Shown: in pieces, positions 26,716 to 36,209 of the stretch | Layout: the number at the start of each line of letters is the position of its first letter | Numbering within the stretch: the first letter of the stretch is position 1 | Source of the DNA: Schaalia canis | Lineage (GTDB): Bacteria; Actinomycetota; Actinomycetes; Actinomycetales; Actinomycetaceae | Direction of reading: 5' to 3' | NCBI RefSeq assembly: GCF_003858455.1 | Contig: NZ_RQZF01000008.1 | Span: forward strand, 1 to 64,000 | Length of the DNA: 64,000 bases | The notes under the pieces: model-generated | Told to the model about the DNA's origin: nothing | Database searches by the model: none | What the model saw: the letters and a program-made list of their open reading frames with translations, nothing else | Translations under genes and position numbers: made by a program

Positions 26716-26768
26716 AGTGGTGGCCCTTGGTGAAGCGAATTCGCTTCCCCAAGGGCCACCACTTTTTA
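26716..26768. terminator. Bidirectional terminator after the aldolase gene
   Basis: A 24-base arm at 26716-26739 pairs with 26740-26763 (AGTGGTGGCCCTTGG outer stem, GAAGCGAA inner stem, one mismatch), followed by TTTTT. It lies between the convergent aldolase and subtilase genes. Confidence 0.85.
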
Positions 26769-26778
26769 GCTGAGTGCT

Positions 26779-29391
26779 TCAGCTCCGCTTGCGAGCTGCA
26801 ATACCCGCTGCGCCAGCCAGGGCAACGACTGCTGCGATGGTGACAAGAGCCGTCACCTGAGCGCCGGTTGCGGCAAGGGAACCAGAGCCCTTTGCCTTTC
26901 CTGCGTTCTTCTGGGTAGCGGCGTCAGCAGATTTGCCTGTATGAGTGCCAGCCGAGGTGTCGGAGTCCTTCTCGCTTCCCTTCGGCGCGCCCGAATCCTT
27001 CTGCGGAGGTGTGGTGTCAGTGCCACCCTGGTTGCTCGTGGGTGGAACGATAGTGGACACGTCCTTGACAGTGAAGGTCATTTCAGCGGCACGTCCCGAC
27101 GTTCCAACGGCCTTGACCGTATGCGTGCCTGCGGGGAAATCAACCGGAACATTCCAGGTGATGGACGCGCGCCCCTCTTGATCGGCTGCCACCGTGCCAA
27201 CGACAACGGGGTCAGAGTAGACCGTGAAGGTCACTTCCTCACCGATAGCGAAGCCTGAGGCAGTGAAGGTCATTGCGTTCCCGACGACGATCGACGCATC
27301 TGATACTTCGACCTTCAAATCCTCGGGGTGGGGGACAACTTCCTTCTTCACTAGAGCCAGTTTGCCCTCGTCAACAATGTCGTCATCGGCGCGCGGGTCC
27401 TTATTGCGCCCCTCAGCGCTGATGGTCACGGGGATGGAGAGGAACTCGCCATCGTAGGCGGCAAGCGCGTCAGCTAAAGCGAGTTCTTCAGTGGCGAGCA
27501 CGAGGTCTTCACCAAAAGGCTCAGCGCTTTGTGCAGACACAGCAGGGAAGTCAAAGACCTGCAGTGACGCCTTTGTGACAGGGCCGGTCACAGCCACGCG
27601 CAGGCGTGCCTTCTGTGCCCGATTGACGTTGTATTCAGCTCCAACTGGCTGCCAGGTGTTGCCACCGTCAATGGAGTATTCGAGTTCTCCAATAACGGGG
27701 GTGGGCTGGTCCTTTGTGACAGCGTCAAGTGCGTTGGCAAGTCCGCGTCCTTGGTAGGCCTTGGCGCTTGCGTCCGGTGCGAGGCGATCCATTGTGTTCC
27801 CTGCTTGCTTGAGCAAGAGTTCACGCAAACGTGGTGCTTTCGCATCAGGGTGGATGCTCTTGAGCAGTGCGGCAACACCGGCAACGTGAGGCGAGGCCAT
27901 TGAGGTACCGCTGATGCTTCGCCATCCACCTCCGTGTAGAGCAGAGAAGGTTGACAGGATTGCACTGCCAGGGGCTGCCACCTCAATGTGCTTTTCACCG
28001 TAGTTCGAGAAACCCGAACGTTGGAAGACGGCCGTGGCAGGGTCTGCCCCGCGTGCGGGAAGACGAACAGAGGAGACCGTAACGACAGAGTCAAGCATTG
28101 CGGGAATATCAACGCCACTGCTCACGTCGCGATCCTTGATCGCAGCGCCCTCAACGTCGTTAGGGCTAGAGCTTTCAGTAGTGGGGTTGTCCAGGTCGTA
28201 ATTTGAGTTGCCCGCTGCCACGACGTGCAGCAGTCCCTGCTGGTTCGTGTAGTCGAAGGCGCGGCGGACGACCTCGTAGCCGGCAGCCTGTGAGGGTTCG
28301 GTGGGCACCCAGAAAGACCAGGGGTCAACGTAGTAGGAATTATTCGTGATGTCAGCGCCCTTAGCCAGAGCCCACATCACACCGCAGGTGACATACTCGG
28401 GGTAGAACAAGCCCTCGGCGTTCGAGGCTTTTACCGCCATAATGCGTGCACCGGGAGCGACGCCGTCAACGCCTTGGCCATTGTGTTCAGCGGCAATGGT
28501 GCCAGCAACGTGAGTACCGTGGTAGTGGTCATCCTGCCAGGCTTCACGGGAGTTATTGGGAATGCCATTGACGTGACAGCCGACAGAGTTTTCCACGTCG
28601 ATTTGGTCGTCAAGGTCAACATGGGTGCCATCAACACCGGTGTCGAGGACAGCGACGGTGGCTTTGGCGCGGGGGACGTCAACTTTTTGTGCTTCAACAG
28701 CACCGATTGCGGTCAGACCCCACGCCTGCGCGGTCTGCGGGTCAGGCACATAGTCATCCACCTGAGAGTCAGCGTCAGCTCCGCCACCGCCAGCGCCGTT
28801 GCCGCCTGCTGCCGCAGCGTCAGAAACGACGCGTTCGGCACCGCTCACCTGGGCGAAACGGGTTGGGCCAACAGAGTGCAGGGGGATTCCTGCCTGCTGC
28901 GCTGCCGCGTTCAGGTCCGAAGCAAAGGCTGCCTTCGCGGATTGGGCGAAGAAAGCGTCAAGATCGGGGTATTCAGCCAGGGTTGCAGCGCCCAGAGCTT
29001 TCGCGGCTGCTACGAGCTGAGCGAGCTGTTCAGCGCTTGCCTCAGGAGCAAGGTTCACGGCGTAGTTCATTACCTCACCGTCGGCTGCGCGCGGCGCGGA
29101 AATGATGGCTGAGGTTGCCTGCGTAGAGGCAGTGGGGGCGTCACCTGAGTCCCCACTTTGTGCGAGATTATTCGCTTGGGCATCGGCCGGGGATGCGGCA
29201 GGTGAGGCGGCACTTTCGGCGGAGGCGGGACTATCCACAGTGGAGGATGGAGCGTCCGCAACGGAGGCAGGACTATCCCCGTGTGAGGTTGCAAGGGCGA
29301 CGTTGGGCAGTGCCAGCACGCTCAGTGCCGATGCGCCCACAATCACCGAACGCATCCATCTCTTGGACTGGCTTTGACGGGTTTGCTTCAT
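26779..29391 (-). CDS. Cell-wall-anchored subtilisin-like serine protease (S8)
   Basis: The 870-residue secreted protease starts with a Sec signal (basic start, hydrophobic core, cleavage near residue 33), then an Ala/Ser-rich region and a propeptide-like part to about 220. The S8 domain carries Asp in AVLDTGVDGTHVDLD, His in HGTHVAGTIAAEHNG, the oxyanion Asn in AAGNSNYD and Ser in GTSMASPHVAGVAALL. An Ig-like region (about 700-790) and a Thr/Pro/Lys linker precede a sorting signal LAATG, a hydrophobic helix and RKRS. ATG 29391 is chosen; the upstream GTG at 29442 would bury the signal. Expected to be linked to peptidoglycan by an LAxTG-type sortase. Target proteins unknown. Confidence 0.88.
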   Translation of the reverse strand: MKQTRQSQSKRWMRSVIVGASALSVLALPNVALATSHGDSPASVADAPSSTVDSPASAESAASPAASPADAQANNLAQSGDSGDAPTASTQATSAIISAPRAADGEVMNYAVNLAPEASAEQLAQLVAAAKALGAATLAEYPDLDAFFAQSAKAAFASDLNAAAQQAGIPLHSVGPTRFAQVSGAERVVSDAAAAGGNGAGGGGADADSQVDDYVPDPQTAQAWGLTAIGAVEAQKVDVPRAKATVAVLDTGVDGTHVDLDDQIDVENSVGCHVNGIPNNSREAWQDDHYHGTHVAGTIAAEHNGQGVDGVAPGARIMAVKASNAEGLFYPEYVTCGVMWALAKGADITNNSYYVDPWSFWVPTEPSQAAGYEVVRRAFDYTNQQGLLHVVAAGNSNYDLDNPTTESSSPNDVEGAAIKDRDVSSGVDIPAMLDSVVTVSSVRLPARGADPATAVFQRSGFSNYGEKHIEVAAPGSAILSTFSALHGGGWRSISGTSMASPHVAGVAALLKSIHPDAKAPRLRELLLKQAGNTMDRLAPDASAKAYQGRGLANALDAVTKDQPTPVIGELEYSIDGGNTWQPVGAEYNVNRAQKARLRVAVTGPVTKASLQVFDFPAVSAQSAEPFGEDLVLATEELALADALAAYDGEFLSIPVTISAEGRNKDPRADDDIVDEGKLALVKKEVVPHPEDLKVEVSDASIVVGNAMTFTASGFAIGEEVTFTVYSDPVVVGTVAADQEGRASITWNVPVDFPAGTHTVKAVGTSGRAAEMTFTVKDVSTIVPPTSNQGGTDTTPPQKDSGAPKGSEKDSDTSAGTHTGKSADAATQKNAGKAKGSGSLAATGAQVTALVTIAAVVALAGAAGIAARKRS

Positions 29392-29567
29392 CACGCCATT
29401 CTTTCGCTCGTCGTGTGATCTTCGGCAATATGCCGTTACCACACGGTAAATAAAATGCTTCGACCAGCGGTGACGCTATCCACATCGTGGGCAAAGTTAC
29501 ATTTCTCCGAGGACTTCTGAACGTTGCTACTCCCCGCAGCGACATGAGCCGCCCTCAAGCGTAACCG

Positions 29568-31025
29568 TCAACGCAGGCAAGGATCCGTAGCGAAGATGTC
29601 CTCAAGTGTCTCAGGACGCAGTGCCCATTGTGCCTGCCCTTCCTCCACGACCAAAACCCCGGGGCGGGTTAGCAGATTGTAGTTTGAGGCCATTGAACGC
29701 CCATAAGCACCCGTTGCTGGAACGGCCAGCAGATCACCGGCACGTAGATCGGCGGGTAAATCAACATCGTGAACAACAATGTCACCGCTTTCGCAGTGCT
29801 TGCCCACCACTCGGCAGCGCATGAGCGGGCCTTCAACATGGCGGTTGGCAACGGTCGCCGTGTAGTGAGCGCCGTAGAGAGCGGGTCGGATGTTATCTGA
29901 CATTCCCCCGTCAATGCTGACGTAGCGACGCTGCGTGCCGCCCTCGTCAATGATGACGTCCTTAATGGCCCCCACACGGTAGAGGGTCACCATAGTCGGG
30001 CCGATAATGGAACGGCCGGGCTCAACAGAGACATGGGGAACAGGCAGGCCAGCCGCCCCTGATTCTTCGCGAACGATGGTGGCCAATGCGCGGGCGACCA
30101 CAACCGGCGAGGTCGGCTCAGGGTCCGCCCCTGTGTAGGCGATGCCCACTCCCCCGCCAAGATCAATCTCGGGCACGCACACACCGGTACGTTCCGCGAG
30201 CTCGGCACGCAAGTCCATGACAATACGTGCGGCAGCCTCAAAAGCCTCGGTGCCATTGATCTGTGAGCCAATGTGATTGTGGAACCCTCGAAGTTCCAGG
30301 TGCTCGCTGGCCAACACCGCCTCAGCCACGGCAATAGCCTCGCCGCCAGCAACGGAAACCCCAAACTTTTGGTCCTCGTGGGAGGTCGCAATGTACTCGT
30401 TGCCCCCTGCATGGATGCCGGTTTTAACGCGGACCATCACAGGAGCAACAACGCCTAGCCGCGCGGCGATGGACTCAACCTGGGTGACTTCCCAGGGCGA
30501 ATCAAGGAAGATGCGGGCAATACCCGTGCGCTCACCAGCAGCGTTGAGCGCGTTCAGGGCTGTTTCTACTTCGACGTCGGTCTTGTTATTCCCGTGCAAG
30601 CCCACCATGCGGGGTTCAGCCCCAGCCCGCAGAGCAAGGGTGAGTTCCCCCAAGGAGGCGGTGTCAATGCCCATACCGCACTCGCTGACAGTGCGGATGA
30701 CGTCAGCGCAGAGGAAGGCCTTGCCCGCGTAGAAGGCGTCGCCTCCGGCCATGCCGTAGCCGTCCCAGAACTCTTCAGCCATGGCGGTGGCCCAGACATT
30801 AGCCCGTCCGCGCAGGTCCGCACGATCCATGACAAAGATGGGTGTGCCGTATTCTTCGGCAAATTCAGGTAGGGCGCACCCTCCAAGTTCCAAAGCACCG
30901 TTTTCGCGTCGCATGACTGTCCACGGCCACAGGTCTGGCCGTTGGTCGGGTTCGGGGCACACGAGGGCACCCACAGGCAGCGCGTCAGCAGGAGAAGTGG
31001 ATTCAGAGGCGGAGGGTGCGCTCAC
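29568..31025 (-). CDS. lysA: Diaminopimelate decarboxylase
   Basis: The 485-residue PLP enzyme converts meso-diaminopimelate to lysine and carbon dioxide. The PLP lysine lies in FYAGKAFLCADV, the phosphate-binding glycines in LGGGVGIAYTG, and the C-terminal substrate segment is RCRVVGKHCESGD with Cys as the subunit-shared residue. It starts three bases after the argS stop. The argS-lysA order is common in Actinobacteria, where hom usually follows; here the next gene is the subtilase, so hom is elsewhere. Confidence 0.93.
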   Translation of the reverse strand: MSAPSASESTSPADALPVGALVCPEPDQRPDLWPWTVMRRENGALELGGCALPEFAEEYGTPIFVMDRADLRGRANVWATAMAEEFWDGYGMAGGDAFYAGKAFLCADVIRTVSECGMGIDTASLGELTLALRAGAEPRMVGLHGNNKTDVEVETALNALNAAGERTGIARIFLDSPWEVTQVESIAARLGVVAPVMVRVKTGIHAGGNEYIATSHEDQKFGVSVAGGEAIAVAEAVLASEHLELRGFHNHIGSQINGTEAFEAAARIVMDLRAELAERTGVCVPEIDLGGGVGIAYTGADPEPTSPVVVARALATIVREESGAAGLPVPHVSVEPGRSIIGPTMVTLYRVGAIKDVIIDEGGTQRRYVSIDGGMSDNIRPALYGAHYTATVANRHVEGPLMRCRVVGKHCESGDIVVHDVDLPADLRAGDLLAVPATGAYGRSMASNYNLLTRPGVLVVEEGQAQWALRPETLEDIFATDPCLR

Positions 31026-31028
31026 CTG

Positions 31029-32714
31029 TCACATCCTTTCGGGAGCTGCGACGCCAAGCAGATCAAGGCCCGTACGCAGCACCTGCGTTGTGGCATCGTT
31101 CAGCCACAGGCGAGCAACATGGGATTCCTCGACGGCCTCGTCCGCACGCGGGGTCACTCGGCACTGGCCGTACCATGCGTGGTAGGCGCCTGCCAAGGAT
31201 TCAAGATAGCGGGCGACGCGATGTGGTTCGCGCAGTTCAGCGGCTTGGGCGACCTGCGCGGGGAACTGAGCGAGCTTGCCAAGCAGGTCGGCGTCAGCCG
31301 GGCTATCCAAAGCTGCAGGGTTAAAGCCAGCCTCGCGGTTTACCCCGTGCTCGGCAGCATTGCGCGCCACGTTGCAGGTACGGGCGTGAGCGTATTGCAC
31401 GTAGTACACGGGGTTGTCATTCGTGCGAGAACTCAGCAGGTCAAGGTCAATATCCAGGTTAGAGTCCATCGAGACTCGCACCAGGGCGTAGCGCGCGGCG
31501 TCCACGCCGACAGCATCAACCAGGTCATCAAGGGTGACGATGGTGCCGGCACGCTTAGACATGCGCACGGGTTCGCCATTCCTCACGAGGTTAACCATCT
31601 GGCCAATAAGGATCTGCATGTTGACCTGGGGAGTGTCACCGAAGGCTTCACACATGGCCATCATGCGGCCGATGTAGCCGTGATGGTCAGCGCCCAGCAA
31701 GTAGATGGCACTATCTGCACCACGTTCGCGCTTATCCAGGTAGTAGGCGACGTCGCCAGCGAAATAGGCTGCCTGACCATCAGACTTAATGAGGACGCGG
31801 TCCTTATCGTCACCGTAAGTGGTGGTACGAAGCCAAACGGCACCGCCCTCGTCAAAGACCTCACCACGCTCACGCAGGGTAGCAATAGCGCGATCCACAG
31901 CGCCCGACTCGTGCAGGGAGTCCTCGTGGAAGAACACGTCAAACTCTGAGCGGAAGGAACTCAAGCGTTCCTTGATCTCACCGAACATTAGCTCCACGCC
32001 GCGAGCGCGGAAGGCTTCAATGGCTTCCTCTTCGGGCAAGGTGATGGGGTCAGGTTCTCCGGCCGCTGCAGCGTCAGTGCGGACGCGTTCGGCAATGTCA
32101 GCAATGTATTGGCCGCCGTAGCCGTCTTCGGGTGCTTCCTGGCCCAGGGCGCGGGCGTAGAGGGAACGGGCGAAACGGTCAATCTGCGAGCCGTGGTCGT
32201 TGAAGTAGTACTCGCGGGTAACTTCGGCGCCGCAGGCGCGCATGAGACGAGCCAGAGAATCACCGACAGCCGCCCAGCGTGCACCGCCGAGGTGGACGGG
32301 GCCGGTGGGGTTAGCTGACACGTACTCGAGGTTGATGTGGGTGCCAGCCATGGAAGAGTTCGTGCCGTAATCGGAGCCGCTTTCGACAATGGTGCGGGCG
32401 AGTTCGCCAGCGGATGCGGCGGCTAGGCGAATGTTAATGAAGCCCGGGCCAGCGATCTCAACGGCGTCGATACCCTCGTGTGCGCCAAGCAGGTCAGCCA
32501 GAACGGTAGCGAAGTCGCGTGGGTTCATGCCGGATTTCTTCGCCAACTGCATGGCGATATTGGTGGCCCAGTCACCGTGGTCACGGTTGCGGGGGCGTTC
32601 GACCTTGACGGGGTCGGGGATGTCGGCGGGGTCAAGGGCAAGAGTGCCGACGTTGACCGCGCTTTCCAGGGCGGAGCGGATGAGTACAGCAAGTTCTTCA
32701 GGAGTCACACCCAA
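31029..32714 (-). CDS. argS: Arginyl-tRNA synthetase
   Basis: The 561-residue class I synthetase charges tRNA-Arg. It has the N-terminal Add-1 domain (about 1-110), the HIGH-like motif [14 protein letters not shown], the KMSKS-like [15 protein letters not shown] and the C-terminal DALR anticodon-binding domain ([16 protein letters not shown]). Length is normal. It shares an operon with lysA and lies about 800 bases from the tRNA-Arg(CCG) gene, one of its substrates. Confidence 0.95.
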   Translation of the reverse strand: MGVTPEELAVLIRSALESAVNVGTLALDPADIPDPVKVERPRNRDHGDWATNIAMQLAKKSGMNPRDFATVLADLLGAHEGIDAVEIAGPGFINIRLAAASAGELARTIVESGSDYGTNSSMAGTHINLEYVSANPTGPVHLGGARWAAVGDSLARLMRACGAEVTREYYFNDHGSQIDRFARSLYARALGQEAPEDGYGGQYIADIAERVRTDAAAAGEPDPITLPEEEAIEAFRARGVELMFGEIKERLSSFRSEFDVFFHEDSLHESGAVDRAIATLRERGEVFDEGGAVWLRTTTYGDDKDRVLIKSDGQAAYFAGDVAYYLDKRERGADSAIYLLGADHHGYIGRMMAMCEAFGDTPQVNMQILIGQMVNLVRNGEPVRMSKRAGTIVTLDDLVDAVGVDAARYALVRVSMDSNLDIDLDLLSSRTNDNPVYYVQYAHARTCNVARNAAEHGVNREAGFNPAALDSPADADLLGKLAQFPAQVAQAAELREPHRVARYLESLAGAYHAWYGQCRVTPRADEAVEESHVARLWLNDATTQVLRTGLDLLGVAAPERM

Positions 32715-32755
32715 AGGTTAGTCTCCTCAGGCGGTGAGTTTCCATTCCTTGACGT

Positions 32756-32818
32756 AAAAACAGCCCCGTGTCATCGAAATCATAGGGGGTTGCATGAGAT
32801 TTCGAGAGCACGGGGCTG
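32756..32818 (-). terminator. Terminator of rpiB
   Basis: Stem CAGCCCCGTG plus TCGAAATC (left, from 32761) pairs with 32798-32818 across a three-base internal mismatch; on the minus strand it is followed by TTTTT (32756-32760). Confidence 0.8.
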
Positions 32819-32840
32819 CTTGACCGCTGAAGGGATGGGG

Positions 32841-33290
32841 TCAGCGGTCGGCCTCGTAGTCAGAGAGCAGGTCGATGCGACGCTGATGGCGCTCATCGCC
32901 AGAGAAGGGGGTTTCAAGGAAAGCATCGACGAGGGCGGCGCACTCTTCAGGGCTGTGCTGGCGGGCACCCACGGAGATGACATTGGCGTCATTGTGCTCG
33001 CGAGCCAGGCGGGCGGTGGCGTCATTCCAGGCCAGTGCTGCGCGCACGCCCTTGACCTTGTTGGCGGCGATCTGTTCGCCATTGCCTGAACCGCCAATGA
33101 CGATACCCAGCGAACCGGGATCAGCGACGACTGCCTCGCCACATTCGATGCACATGGGGGGGTAATCATCAAGGGCGTCGTATTCGTGGGCACCGTGGTC
33201 AATGACTTCGTGGCCTGCGGCGTTGAGGTGTTCAACCAGGTAGGTCTTGAGTTCGAAGCCTGCGTGGTCGGTGGCGATATGGACGCGCAT
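32841..33290 (-). CDS. rpiB: Ribose-5-phosphate isomerase B
   Basis: The 149-residue RpiB/LacAB-family enzyme interconverts ribose 5-phosphate and ribulose 5-phosphate. It begins MRVHIATDHAGFELK, with GIVIGGSGNGEQIAANKVKG and the ARQHSPEECAALVDAFL segment typical of the family. ATG 33290 is preferred over the longer frame to 33434 because GAAGGAGGG precedes it and the protein then starts at the family position. RpiB relatives also act on allose or galactose 6-phosphate; the tagatose genes are 6 kb away, so the housekeeping role is favoured. Confidence 0.9.
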   Translation of the reverse strand: MRVHIATDHAGFELKTYLVEHLNAAGHEVIDHGAHEYDALDDYPPMCIECGEAVVADPGSLGIVIGGSGNGEQIAANKVKGVRAALAWNDATARLAREHNDANVISVGARQHSPEECAALVDAFLETPFSGDERHQRRIDLLSDYEADR

Positions 33291-33534
33291 AGGGACCCTC
33301 CTTCGGGTCGATATAGTGTCAGTAACGCTGATAAGTATGCCAAAAGGGAAGGCTGGCGACCCCTGGACTATAGCCCCGCGTGTGGTGCACCTTTGCTCGG
33401 GAATATCCGACATCTGTGCGCTCAGAGTCGCCACAAGTAGCCCGGCTACGGCAATATGCGCATCGACGTGTCCGATACTGCAGTGCGGCGTGATACCTTG
33501 CGCGGCTAAATCCTGCTAAAGTGTTGCTCCGTTG

Positions 33535-33607
33535 GCCCCGATAGCTCAGTGGATAGAGCGTTCGCCTCCGGAGCGAAAGGTCGCAGGTTCGAATCCTGTT
33601 CGGGGCA
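33535..33607 (+). tRNA. tRNA-Arg (anticodon CCG)
   Basis: A full cloverleaf of 73 bases is seen. The acceptor GCCCCGA pairs with TCGGGGC, the D stem GCTC with GAGC, the anticodon stem TTCGC with GCGAA around loop CTCCGGA (anticodon CCG at 33568-33570), and the T stem GCAGG with CCTGT around TTCGAAT. The discriminator is A and the CCA end is not encoded. It decodes CGG. The following 33608-33889 holds no supported gene. Confidence 0.96.
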
Positions 33608-33889
33608 CATTATCTTCCTCCCCTTCTCCGCCTTCACCTGGGCTTTTATCCCCTCGTTCCTGTGGCTAATGGCGAGCGTCACTTTTAGAATGAGGACGAC
33701 CCATTCTTTCGACTCAGTGCCCGTTTCCGCGGGGTGTTTTTCCGCCCGGCGGTCTACGCCTTGGCCTTTCCCGCCCGGCGCCTCCCGCCCAGTGACCTTC
33801 CCACCAACTGTCTTGTTGCCCAGTGTCTTGTCACGTTCACAGTGTGGCGTGGTCCGATTGCGGGTTGTCGTTACAGCAAGGAGGCTGTT

Positions 33890-34516
33890 ATGGGACTGTT
33901 TTTCTCTGAGGTTGTTGGCGCCCTCATTCAACTGCTGATTTTTTCGCTGCTTCCTTTTCTACTGTGGGCCATTTTGGCGCGCACGCACACCAGCTTTAGA
34001 TCATGGATTGGCCTTCACGCACCTGCTCGGATCAGCGCTCCGCTTGTTGCCTGGAGCTTCCTCATTGTGGTGGCCACCTTTGCGCTGGGCGTGGGCATCC
34101 AATGGCTGTTGGCAGGGGCTCCTGTTGCAGCATCCAAGTTCGCGGGCCTTGGATACGCGGCTCTTCCGGCAATCCTTGTGTTCGCTGTCTTTGGCACTGC
34201 TTTTGGTGAGGAGATTTTCTTCCGTGGTTTCCTGCTGAAACGTTTCCAGACGCTCATGACTTTCCAGCGGGCCAATGTCCTTCAAGGGGTGCTGTTTGGC
34301 CTTATCCACGGCATCATGTTTTTCACGATGCTGCCTTTCTTCTCGACGCTCCTGATTGTGGTGTTTACGGGCGCAATCGGGTGGAGCCTGGGGATGGTGA
34401 ACGAACGCCTGGCTGGCGGGTCCATCCTGCCGAGCTGGTTCATTCACGCAAGCGCCAATCTTCTTGCCGGACTCGCTATGGCCTTTGAGTTGTTTACCGT
34501 CACTCCGGCGGCTTAG
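33890..34516 (+). CDS. CPBP-family intramembrane glutamic endopeptidase
   Basis: The 208-residue membrane protein has about six hydrophobic segments and the CPBP (Abi/Rce1-like) motifs: EEIFFRGFLLKRF (motif 1, Glu-Glu and Arg), FGLIHGIMFF (motif 2 His) and WFIHASANLLAG (motif 3 His/Asn). These residues form an intramembrane protease site. Bacterial members include bacteriocin self-immunity factors, but no bacteriocin gene is seen nearby, so the role is open. ATG 33890 follows AAGGAGG; the longer frame to 33734 has low coding quality. Confidence 0.87.
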   Translation: MGLFFSEVVGALIQLLIFSLLPFLLWAILARTHTSFRSWIGLHAPARISAPLVAWSFLIVVATFALGVGIQWLLAGAPVAASKFAGLGYAALPAILVFAVFGTAFGEEIFFRGFLLKRFQTLMTFQRANVLQGVLFGLIHGIMFFTMLPFFSTLLIVVFTGAIGWSLGMVNERLAGGSILPSWFIHASANLLAGLAMAFELFTVTPAA

Positions 34517-34525
34517 TCTGCTCGT

Positions 34526-35221
34526 ATGACGTCGACATTTTCCGGTGTGCCGCATCGTTCGGGCCTGGATGTGCCTCCTTCTGCCGACGCTTCCTGCATG
34601 GATCTTCCTTCTTTTCGTTCAATTTACGAGGCTCTTGCCGCCATCTTCCCGCGCATACAGTGGTGGCCAGCGGAATCGGATTTTGAGATCGTCGTCGGGG
34701 CGGTGCTCACGCAAAACGTCGCGTGGAGGAATGTTGAATACGCCATTGCGGCGCTGAAGGAGGGCGGGCACCTGCATCCCGAGGGGGTCCTTGCTCTTGA
34801 GCACGCGCTTCTCGCGGAGCTGATTCGTCCGGCGGGCTACATGAACGCTAAAGCCCGCTATCTGCACAATGTCACTGTGTGGTTTCGGGCCAACCACGCG
34901 TTAGCCTCGTCAATGGAGGACGAGGCCGTACGTCAGAGCCTGTTGGCGGTCAAGGGCGTGGGCCCTGAGACCGCTGATGACATTCTTCTCTACGTCTACA
35001 AGCGTCCCGTGTTCATCTGGGATGCGTACGCGCGCCGTCTGCTCACTCATCTGGGCTATCCGGTTCCCTCCACCTACGAGGGCGCCCGCCGCGCGCTGAG
35101 CAAGCATGTTGAGGCGGCAGCTTTTAGCGTCGAAGAACTCGCAGTCTTCCACGGCCTGATTGTTGAGGCCGGTAAAGTAGCTCACAAGCGAGGCTCGTAC
35201 AAAGCCGTGCTGGAGGCATGA
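34526..35221 (+). CDS. EndoIII-superfamily DNA glycosylase, MagIII-like
   Basis: The 231-residue helix-hairpin-helix glycosylase resembles Helicobacter MagIII, a 3-methyladenine glycosylase. Seen are WWPAESDFEIVVGAVLTQN, RPAGYMNAKARYL, the hairpin VKGVGPETADDILLY and the catalytic Asp in FIWDAYARR. At the place of the EndoIII catalytic Lys stands Glu (GPETAD), as in MagIII, so only base removal without strand cutting is expected. The four-Cys iron-sulfur loop is absent. The first 25 residues are not conserved and the true start may be the Met at about 25. It starts 9 bases after the CPBP gene. Confidence 0.85.
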   Translation: MTSTFSGVPHRSGLDVPPSADASCMDLPSFRSIYEALAAIFPRIQWWPAESDFEIVVGAVLTQNVAWRNVEYAIAALKEGGHLHPEGVLALEHALLAELIRPAGYMNAKARYLHNVTVWFRANHALASSMEDEAVRQSLLAVKGVGPETADDILLYVYKRPVFIWDAYARRLLTHLGYPVPSTYEGARRALSKHVEAAAFSVEELAVFHGLIVEAGKVAHKRGSYKAVLEA

Positions 35222-35237
35222 GCGGAAGGGACTCTCG

Positions 35238-36077
35238 ATGGACGGTGAAGCTGACTTTTCTGGGAGTCCAGCGGATACGCCACTCTCTTCCAATGACGGG
35301 GATGCCTCGAAGGAAAACTCTCAGGCCCCTTCCCCGCCCTCGTGGCGTGAACGTACCCGAATGTGGCGCTGGGGAATTGTCACGCTGATCCTCAGCGCAC
35401 CTTTCCTGGACATGTTTTTAGGTGACTACGTACCTGGCTTGTCCACGCTTGTTCGTGAGATCTCCTTGTGGTTTGCTTCCTTCGAGGTGGAGATCCCTCC
35501 CCTCATGTTGGGGCTTTTTGTTGCCGACGGTTCCAGTCTGGTTCTTGCCTGGTTTGGGGCGCTTGCGGTGTGCATCTGGTTCACTACCTATCTCCTTATC
35601 ACTGCGCGAACCTCGATCCCGCCGAGCAGAGTACAGGCGTGGTGGTCATTCATCTGGCGGGCTGGGGTCTTCATCGCAGCGGGCACGGCGACGGTGTTCA
35701 TCGGATTTGCCGGTCTTCTTGTTGTTGCGTTTTCTTCCTCCTACGCACGGCTCACCCCCGTTTCTGAGCACGGCTGCGAATTGTGGACGAGTTCTGATCC
35801 CTACTTTGATGACTGGTACACCGGCGATATTTATGTTCGTCAGCCGTGGAGTTTGACCCTTCACCACATTGACGATTGGCAAATCGTTGACACCAGCGAG
35901 GGCCTTGAAGATGAGATGCACCTGCATTGGGAGGCAGAGACAGCAACGCTTTATGTGGGACTCAGTGAGCATCGCACACCCACCAATAGCGCGACAACCT
36001 TTAAACGGATAACCGTTCGCTGCGACACCCTTGAGCATCGCAGTGAGTTTTTGAACGAGGAGCGTGCGCGCGGCTAG
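35238..36077 (+). CDS. Hypothetical membrane protein
   Basis: No family was recognised. The 279-residue protein has an acidic, Ser/Pro-rich N-terminus of about 35 residues, hydrophobic segments at about 45-65, 90-125 (probably two) and 135-165, and a C-terminal soluble part of about 115 residues. That part has a Trp/Tyr/Asp-rich stretch (YFDDWYTGDIYV) and probably faces outward. It follows the glycosylase gene by 16 bases and a bidirectional terminator closes the run, so the three genes from 33890 may form one operon. Confidence 0.7.
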   Translation: MDGEADFSGSPADTPLSSNDGDASKENSQAPSPPSWRERTRMWRWGIVTLILSAPFLDMFLGDYVPGLSTLVREISLWFASFEVEIPPLMLGLFVADGSSLVLAWFGALAVCIWFTTYLLITARTSIPPSRVQAWWSFIWRAGVFIAAGTATVFIGFAGLLVVAFSSSYARLTPVSEHGCELWTSSDPYFDDWYTGDIYVRQPWSLTLHHIDDWQIVDTSEGLEDEMHLHWEAETATLYVGLSEHRTPTNSATTFKRITVRCDTLEHRSEFLNEERARG

Positions 36078-36132
36078 GAACGCTGCTTCGAGCACACTCG
36101 CGCGGACACGCAAAGAGAGGACTCGCACATAC

Positions 36133-36174
36133 GAAAGGGCGTGGCCTGCCCTTGCGGTTAGGCCACGCCCTTTC
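36133..36174. terminator. Bidirectional terminator before fucO
   Basis: A perfect 15-base stem, GAAAGGGCGTGGCCT at 36133-36147 and its complement at 36160-36174, ends in TTTCT on one side and carries GAAA on the other. It sits between convergent genes. Confidence 0.85.
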
Positions 36175-36209
36175 TAGCGCCTTACTTTCCTCACGAACGA
36201 GGCGAGGTC

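Noticed and set aside
29391-29442. Longer start for the subtilase at GTG 29442
   Set aside because: It would place 17 charged residues ahead of an otherwise normal signal peptide.
33535-33889. tRNA-Arg as a possible phage or island attachment site
   Set aside because: No integrase, no repeated tRNA 3' end and no foreign-looking genes follow.
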